Shown here piece after piece: positions 60,305-64,000 of a DNA stretch of 64,000 nucleotides. The DNA comes from Hamadaea sp. GTDB lineage: Bacteria; Actinomycetota; Actinomycetes; Mycobacteriales; Micromonosporaceae. The number at the start of each line of letters is the position of its first letter. Positions within the stretch are counted from its first letter, which is position 1. The notes below the pieces were generated by a model. It had not been told where the DNA came from, ran no database searches, and worked only from the letters and a program-made list of their open reading frames with translations. The stretch lies in assembly GCF_013362815.1 (NCBI RefSeq), contig NZ_JABFVK010000026.1:62001-126000 (forward strand). Direction: 5' to 3'. Position numbers and translations under genes: made by a program.

Positions 60305-60446
60305 TTGACGCGGGGCTTCGCTTTCTTGACGTTTCGTTGACGCCCGGCTCGGCGTCCCGCCGAGGCGGCGTGAAGGATGTCCGGATGGGCGTTAAGAAGG
60401 TGTGAAGACGCGCACCGGCTGAGGCTCGTCGTCAAGGGAGCGTCAA
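60305..60446. promoter_or_regulatory. five TTGACG/CGTCAA boxes upstream of kdp (candidate KdpE sites)
   Basis: TTGACG occurs at 60305-60310, 60326-60331 and 60337-60342, i.e. 21 and 11 bases apart. CGTCAA, its complement, occurs at 60430-60435 and 60441-60446, again 11 apart. Eleven-base direct repeats are typical for OmpR/PhoB-type regulators bound as tandem dimers. Within the pair, GCTTTCTTGACG (60320-60331) recurs inverted at 60441-60452. They sit upstream of the kdp operon and its own KdpE. The 367-base region 60211-60577 has no convincing gene. Confidence 0.5.
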
Positions 60447-60536
60447 GAAAGCGGCCGAGCTCACCGCTGTGGTCGTCTTCGGCTCGATCGGCGTGGTGTT
60501 GGGCGGCGCGATCCGGGCGCTACGCACCACTGCAAA

Positions 60537-60569
60537 GGGTGCGAAGGCTCGTAGCGGACCTTCGCACCC
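60537..60569 (-). terminator. hairpin terminator after the second PA-domain gene
   Basis: Perfect 11-base arms (GGGTGCGAAGG / CCTTCGCACCC) around an 11-base loop, nine bases past the stop of the minus-strand gene ending at 60578. Confidence 0.65.
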
Positions 60570-60577
60570 CGGTTTGA

Positions 60578-63454
60578 TCACTTGATCGCGTAAGCGCCGA
60601 GCACCGTCTGCTCGATGGTGCTGCCGTCGAGATCCGACGCCTTGACCCGGATGCTGACCGTCCCGTTGGTCTCCGCCACTCGCGGCACGCGGTAGGTCAC
60701 GGCGAAATCCCCGCCGCCCTGGGCCGTCGCCTTCACCGGCTGCCAGGTGGTCCCGCCGTCAAAGCTGATCGACACCTCCAGGTCCGCGACGGTCGCGCTT
60801 TCGACGCTCTGGTGATACGCCGAAAGCCTGAGTTCGTGCTTGCCGCCGCCGGTGACCGCCCCGGTCGCGTCGAGCCCGGCGTCGTATCGCAGGAACAGCA
60901 GCGACTCGGACCGGCACAGGACGCGCGAACCTTGTGGACACCAGGTTCCCCGCTGCGGAGCTTGCGCCGCCGGGGCCCCCGAGGTGAAGCCCCACTTCGT
61001 CGTGGTGGCTCCATCGCTGGTGGATCCGGTCAACTCGTAGCGTTTCGCCTCCTCGGGCAGGTCGTAGACGGCACCCCAGAGGAAATCGTTGCCCTGCGCC
61101 AGTTCCTGGCCGTCGGCGTACATGTGCAGGTTCTCCGGCGCGAAGATGTACGCCCCGTTGACGATGCTCGGGCTCGCCCCGCTGACCAAGTGCAGGAGCG
61201 GATAGAAGGTGTTGCCCTGACGGCAGAACGAGCAGATGGTGACGCTGTTGTAGTACTCGCCGCCGTCGAAGTCGCCGGGCCGGGCTTCGAAGACCCGGGC
61301 CGACAGCTCCGGCGCGCCGGGCACCAGCGGTCCGGTCCCCCACTGCTGGGCCCGGATCGGGCCGGCCCGGTCGACCACCTCGACGGTGAGCCGGCCCGGT
61401 TCGTCGCGCTGGACCCGGACGAGATCGGGCGAGACCGGCCCCTGGTAGGTGGTGTAACGGACGCCCTCGGTGACACCGACGAGCATCACGCCGCCCGTCG
61501 CGTTCTCGTTCCTGCGGAACGCCGAATAGGTCATCGTGTCGCGTACGCCGGGCGAACCGGCCAGCGTCGTCTGCACCTCGGCGAGCTGGCTGTCGGTGAT
61601 CTTCGTATGCAGGGCGGCCGGGATCTGCCCTTCCTGGTACAGATGCAGGTTGTAGACGTACGGGCTGATCTGCGACGACCCGGTCACCTCGATCTTGACC
61701 GGCCCGGTACGCATCATCCCAAGCAGCTGCTCCGCCTCGGCGTGGGTGACCGCGGCGTACGGGAGCTCGGGGCGGCCCTGCGAGGGCTGAGTCCAGAAGG
61801 CGGGCAGGATCGGCAGGTAGTTGCACACCATGGTGGGCCACGGCCCGTTGCTGGCGACCGGATCGACGAGTACGCCGACAGCCCCGGCCGCCTTGGCCCG
61901 GTCGAGGGCCGGTGTGCCGAGGTCGCAGATCCCGCCGAGTTTGTCGTCGTCGATCTGCAGCAGCACGAGTTTGCCCCGCGCGTCGATCTTGGCGAGGTCT
62001 TCGGCCCGGCCGAGGCCGCCGTCCACCAGTTCGACGGTCTGCTGCCCAGTGAAGTGCGCGAAGGACCGATCGACCTGATAGATGTTGCCGGCCTGAATCG
62101 CCGCCAACGGCCGCTTGGTTGGCTTGACGACCCTCATGCGTACGTAGGGCTCGCCGAGGATCCAGTTCTGGCCGAGGTGGAAACTGCCCACCGTGATCGG
62201 AGCGCTCGGCACCGCCCAGTAGTTGGCGTGCCCGTACATCGTGAACACCATCGAGACGCCGCCGACTCCGTTGGCGAAGCTGCGATAGGTCAACAGGGTG
62301 CCGTTGTAGATCTCGCTCGGCCGGGGCGTCTCCACGGTCAGCCGCTGAGCCGAGTCACCGTCGGTCGTGATGGTGATGTTCCGGTCGACGGTGAACTCCG
62401 GGATCTCCACGGTGAAGATCTGGTCGAGGCCCGCGAGCCGGAAGGTCATCAAGCCGCCCGCCTCGTAGACGCCGGCCGGCACCTGGAACTTCGCCTCGTA
62501 TCCCGTGCACGGGTTCACCGTCACGCACCGCAGCTCCTGCAGGTCGAACGGCGTACCGACCGCCGACCCGCCGACCTGCGCCAAGGTGGGTTCGGCGAAC
62601 AGGCACATGGTCGCCGTCATGGCACCGCACAACTGTGGCTCCGCGCCGCTGGGTGCGTCGACGACCCAGGTGACGTCGAACAACGGCTGACCGGTGTCGT
62701 TCTGCGGCGCCATGATCGGGGAACGATGACCGGTCGGCCAGAGACCGAGTACGCCGTGCTCCAACCGGGGCGCGACACCGCGTACGAGATAGTCGGTGAG
62801 CGCTCCGGCCGAGCCGGACGGTGCGATCGCCGCCCAGAACTTGGCCGCTTGACCGGCGTCGACGCGCACGTCGACCGTTCCGGCCTCCTGGTGTGCGGCC
62901 GCGACGGATGCGCCGGGCAGGACGGACGCGGCTTGGGTCAGCGCCGCGACGTCCATCCCGGAACCGAACTTGACCGTCATCGACAGCGACGTGTCACCGG
63001 CCGCCGACCGTTTCGCCAGCCACAGCACGTCGAAGGTGTTGCGGTCGACGACACCGGCTTCGACCAGTCCCCCGGCGTCGGCGGGCAGCGCGATCACGCT
63101 GGTGGTCGCCGAGTCCGCGCCGAACTTGGCTCGGACGTCGACGGCGGGAATCGTGCCGTCGGCGCGTTGAGCCGCCGTGGCGGTGACGGTGTAGCGGCTG
63201 CCGGTCTGTTGCAGGGCGACTCGATCACCGGTGATCAGCGTCGTCGCGTACGCCGTCGCGGTGAGCCCCGGCAGCGACAGCCCGCCTTCCGTGGTTGCCG
63301 CCGTGCCGGTGGGGCTGGTGACGGCCGGATCTGCCGTGGCGGCGGTAGCGGCGCTTAAGCCGAGGAGGACGGCCGCGGATGCGACCACAAGTCTGCGGTA
63401 TGCCCGGATCACGGGACGGCTCCTTAGGCTCGTCGGGTTCGTCATGTCAGCCAC
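60578..63454 (-). CDS. secreted PA-domain companion protein, paralog of the one at 18749
   Basis: GTG 63454 (958 residues) or ATG 63445 (955) starts a signal peptide, RRLVVASAAVLLGLSAATAA. It shares the architecture of the 18749 gene: N-terminal beta repeats, a mid PA-like domain (LAKIDARGKLVLLQIDDDKL then AAGAVGVLVDP) and the motif CSFCRQGNTFYP, compared with CSYCRQGNTFYP there. Identity is clear but modest, so duplication is old. Again, no protease triad is seen. Its start lies within the last eight bases of the sedolisin-like gene, so they are coupled. A terminator follows at 60537. Confidence 0.8.
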   Translation of the reverse strand: MADMTNPTSLRSRPVIRAYRRLVVASAAVLLGLSAATAATADPAVTSPTGTAATTEGGLSLPGLTATAYATTLITGDRVALQQTGSRYTVTATAAQRADGTIPAVDVRAKFGADSATTSVIALPADAGGLVEAGVVDRNTFDVLWLAKRSAAGDTSLSMTVKFGSGMDVAALTQAASVLPGASVAAAHQEAGTVDVRVDAGQAAKFWAAIAPSGSAGALTDYLVRGVAPRLEHGVLGLWPTGHRSPIMAPQNDTGQPLFDVTWVVDAPSGAEPQLCGAMTATMCLFAEPTLAQVGGSAVGTPFDLQELRCVTVNPCTGYEAKFQVPAGVYEAGGLMTFRLAGLDQIFTVEIPEFTVDRNITITTDGDSAQRLTVETPRPSEIYNGTLLTYRSFANGVGGVSMVFTMYGHANYWAVPSAPITVGSFHLGQNWILGEPYVRMRVVKPTKRPLAAIQAGNIYQVDRSFAHFTGQQTVELVDGGLGRAEDLAKIDARGKLVLLQIDDDKLGGICDLGTPALDRAKAAGAVGVLVDPVASNGPWPTMVCNYLPILPAFWTQPSQGRPELPYAAVTHAEAEQLLGMMRTGPVKIEVTGSSQISPYVYNLHLYQEGQIPAALHTKITDSQLAEVQTTLAGSPGVRDTMTYSAFRRNENATGGVMLVGVTEGVRYTTYQGPVSPDLVRVQRDEPGRLTVEVVDRAGPIRAQQWGTGPLVPGAPELSARVFEARPGDFDGGEYYNSVTICSFCRQGNTFYPLLHLVSGASPSIVNGAYIFAPENLHMYADGQELAQGNDFLWGAVYDLPEEAKRYELTGSTSDGATTTKWGFTSGAPAAQAPQRGTWCPQGSRVLCRSESLLFLRYDAGLDATGAVTGGGKHELRLSAYHQSVESATVADLEVSISFDGGTTWQPVKATAQGGGDFAVTYRVPRVAETNGTVSIRVKASDLDGSTIEQTVLGAYAIK

Positions 63455-64000
63455 CGGCCCTGGTCAGGACCCAGTCGTGGGTGACGATCGCGTTCTTGAC
63501 CACCGGAACGGTCGCGGTGGCGCTCGTGTAGGTGGCGGAACTGGCGGTGAGTTCCGTCGGCCCGGTCGCACTGCTGAACAGCCAGTACAGGCCGTCGCCG
63601 ACGTTCGGGTCGACGGGCGTCGTCACCGTGGTGGCGGACTCCTGCGGACGGGCGGTACGCGCGACGGTCGCGTACACCGGCGCACCGGTGTTGTCCTGGG
63701 CGTAGCCGACGACGAGCCCGCCGTCGGTCACGACACAGGTGTGCGTACCGACGAAGATGTCGTCGAGAGCCCACCAATTGCCGTTGCGGCCCTGGTAATG
63801 GAACCGGACTCGGACGTCGGAGCGATGCGCGGCCTGCGGCAGCGCGACGGTGACGCGGCCGAAGGCGGTGCCGGTGGTCTTCTGCCAGACGTTCGTCCAG
63901 GTCTTGCCGCCGTCGACGCTGACCTCCACGTCGGCCCGCTGGCTGCTCGAACCGTAATACGCAGTGTCGAAGCCGAGCTGCGGACTGTCCTGTTGCGACA
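63447..64000 (-). CDS. C-terminal part of a sedolisin-pair protein, cut by the right edge
   Basis: The frame runs off the right edge. The visible 184 residues match the C-terminal end of the S53 protein at 21475: DTAYYGSSSQRADVEVSVDGG, VTVALPQAAHRSDVRVRFHY, WWALDDIFVGTHTCVV, GLYWLFSSATGPTELTASS and DWVLTRAGG at the end. The sedolisin core itself lies outside the window, so peptidase activity is inferred from the paralogous arrangement. It overlaps the PA-domain gene. Confidence 0.75.
   Translation of the reverse strand, partial: SQQDSPQLGFDTAYYGSSSQRADVEVSVDGGKTWTNVWQKTTGTAFGRVTVALPQAAHRSDVRVRFHYQGRNGNWWALDDIFVGTHTCVVTDGGLVVGYAQDNTGAPVYATVARTARPQESATTVTTPVDPNVGDGLYWLFSSATGPTELTASSATYTSATATVPVVKNAIVTHDWVLTRAGG

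Noticed and set aside
55708-60405. 1565-codon open frame on the plus strand, opposite kdp
   Set aside because: It lies antisense to kdpA-kdpC, whose motifs are unmistakable. Its translation is Arg/Asp/Gly-rich low-complexity typical of shadow frames in GC-rich DNA.
60420-60577. Small membrane peptide on the plus strand (VVVFGSIGVVLGGAIRAL)
   Set aside because: No start codon with a ribosome site, and it ends in the terminator hairpin of the opposite gene; coding status cannot be supported.
60812-63358. 848-codon plus-strand frame
   Set aside because: It mirrors the second PA-domain gene and has Arg/Asp-rich composition.
1-64000. tRNA, rRNA, CRISPR arrays, riboswitches
   Set aside because: None of the expected cloverleaf, repeat-spacer or conserved leader patterns was seen in a manual reading.

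Overview
The window is high-GC actinobacterial chromosome. Secreted proteins with Sec signals, LAL-type LuxR and NB-ARC/TPR regulators, F420/PPOX-type enzymes, several SMI1/KNR4 (SUKH) proteins and very frequent CGTACG hexamers point to Micromonosporaceae or a close relative. That placement is inference; there is no rRNA or tRNA in the window. No CRISPR array or biosynthetic gene cluster is visible.

Region A (1-14.6 kb) is an accessory island of small, mostly unlinked proteins typical of polymorphic-toxin and conflict loci. It holds an LRV-type repeat protein, an Rhs C-terminal toxin end, a detached 3' gene fragment, DUF4419, a HEAT-repeat protein, a HAD-domain protein, three SMI1/KNR4 genes or fragments, DUF4240, and a GalU-like nucleotidyltransferase fused to an unrelated C-terminal domain. 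It is eroded: three genes carry single-base frameshifts whose repaired frames read well, two are truncated at sharp junctions, and an IS256-type transposase remnant lies at 14.43-14.56 kb.

Region B (14.6-30.8 kb) is about secretion and large regulators. A LysR gene diverges from a SnoaL-like gene. Then come a secreted clan-A glycosidase with two lectin repeats, a translationally coupled pair (S53 sedolisin plus a PA-domain protein), a 984-aa LAL regulator, a small secreted protein and an HTH/NB-ARC/TPR regulator. A transposase-like remnant ends the block.

Region C (30.8-51.5 kb) is ordinary accessory metabolism with very readable regulation. It has a DoxX protein, a divergent TetR/zinc alcohol dehydrogenase pair with two operators, a secreted M4 protease, a LuxR regulator, a GH88-like hydrolase, a divergent SnoaL/TetR pair with twin operators, a serine hydrolase, DUF4185, DinB and an AraC regulator. 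A run of a BBE-type flavoenzyme, a DHFR-like protein and a PPOX protein follows, then YciI, DUF899, and an autoregulated PadR/DUF1048/DUF1048 operon under a 21-bp-arm palindrome.

Region D (51.6-60.4 kb) is a complete kdp potassium-uptake operon on the minus strand: a DUF4118-like membrane protein, a 27-residue membrane peptide, kdpF, kdpA, kdpB, kdpC, kdpD, kdpE. Five TTGACG/CGTCAA boxes, in 11-bp and 21-bp phase, lie upstream.

Region E (60.5-64 kb) repeats the sedolisin/PA-protein pair as a diverged paralog. The upstream sedolisin-like gene runs off the right edge.
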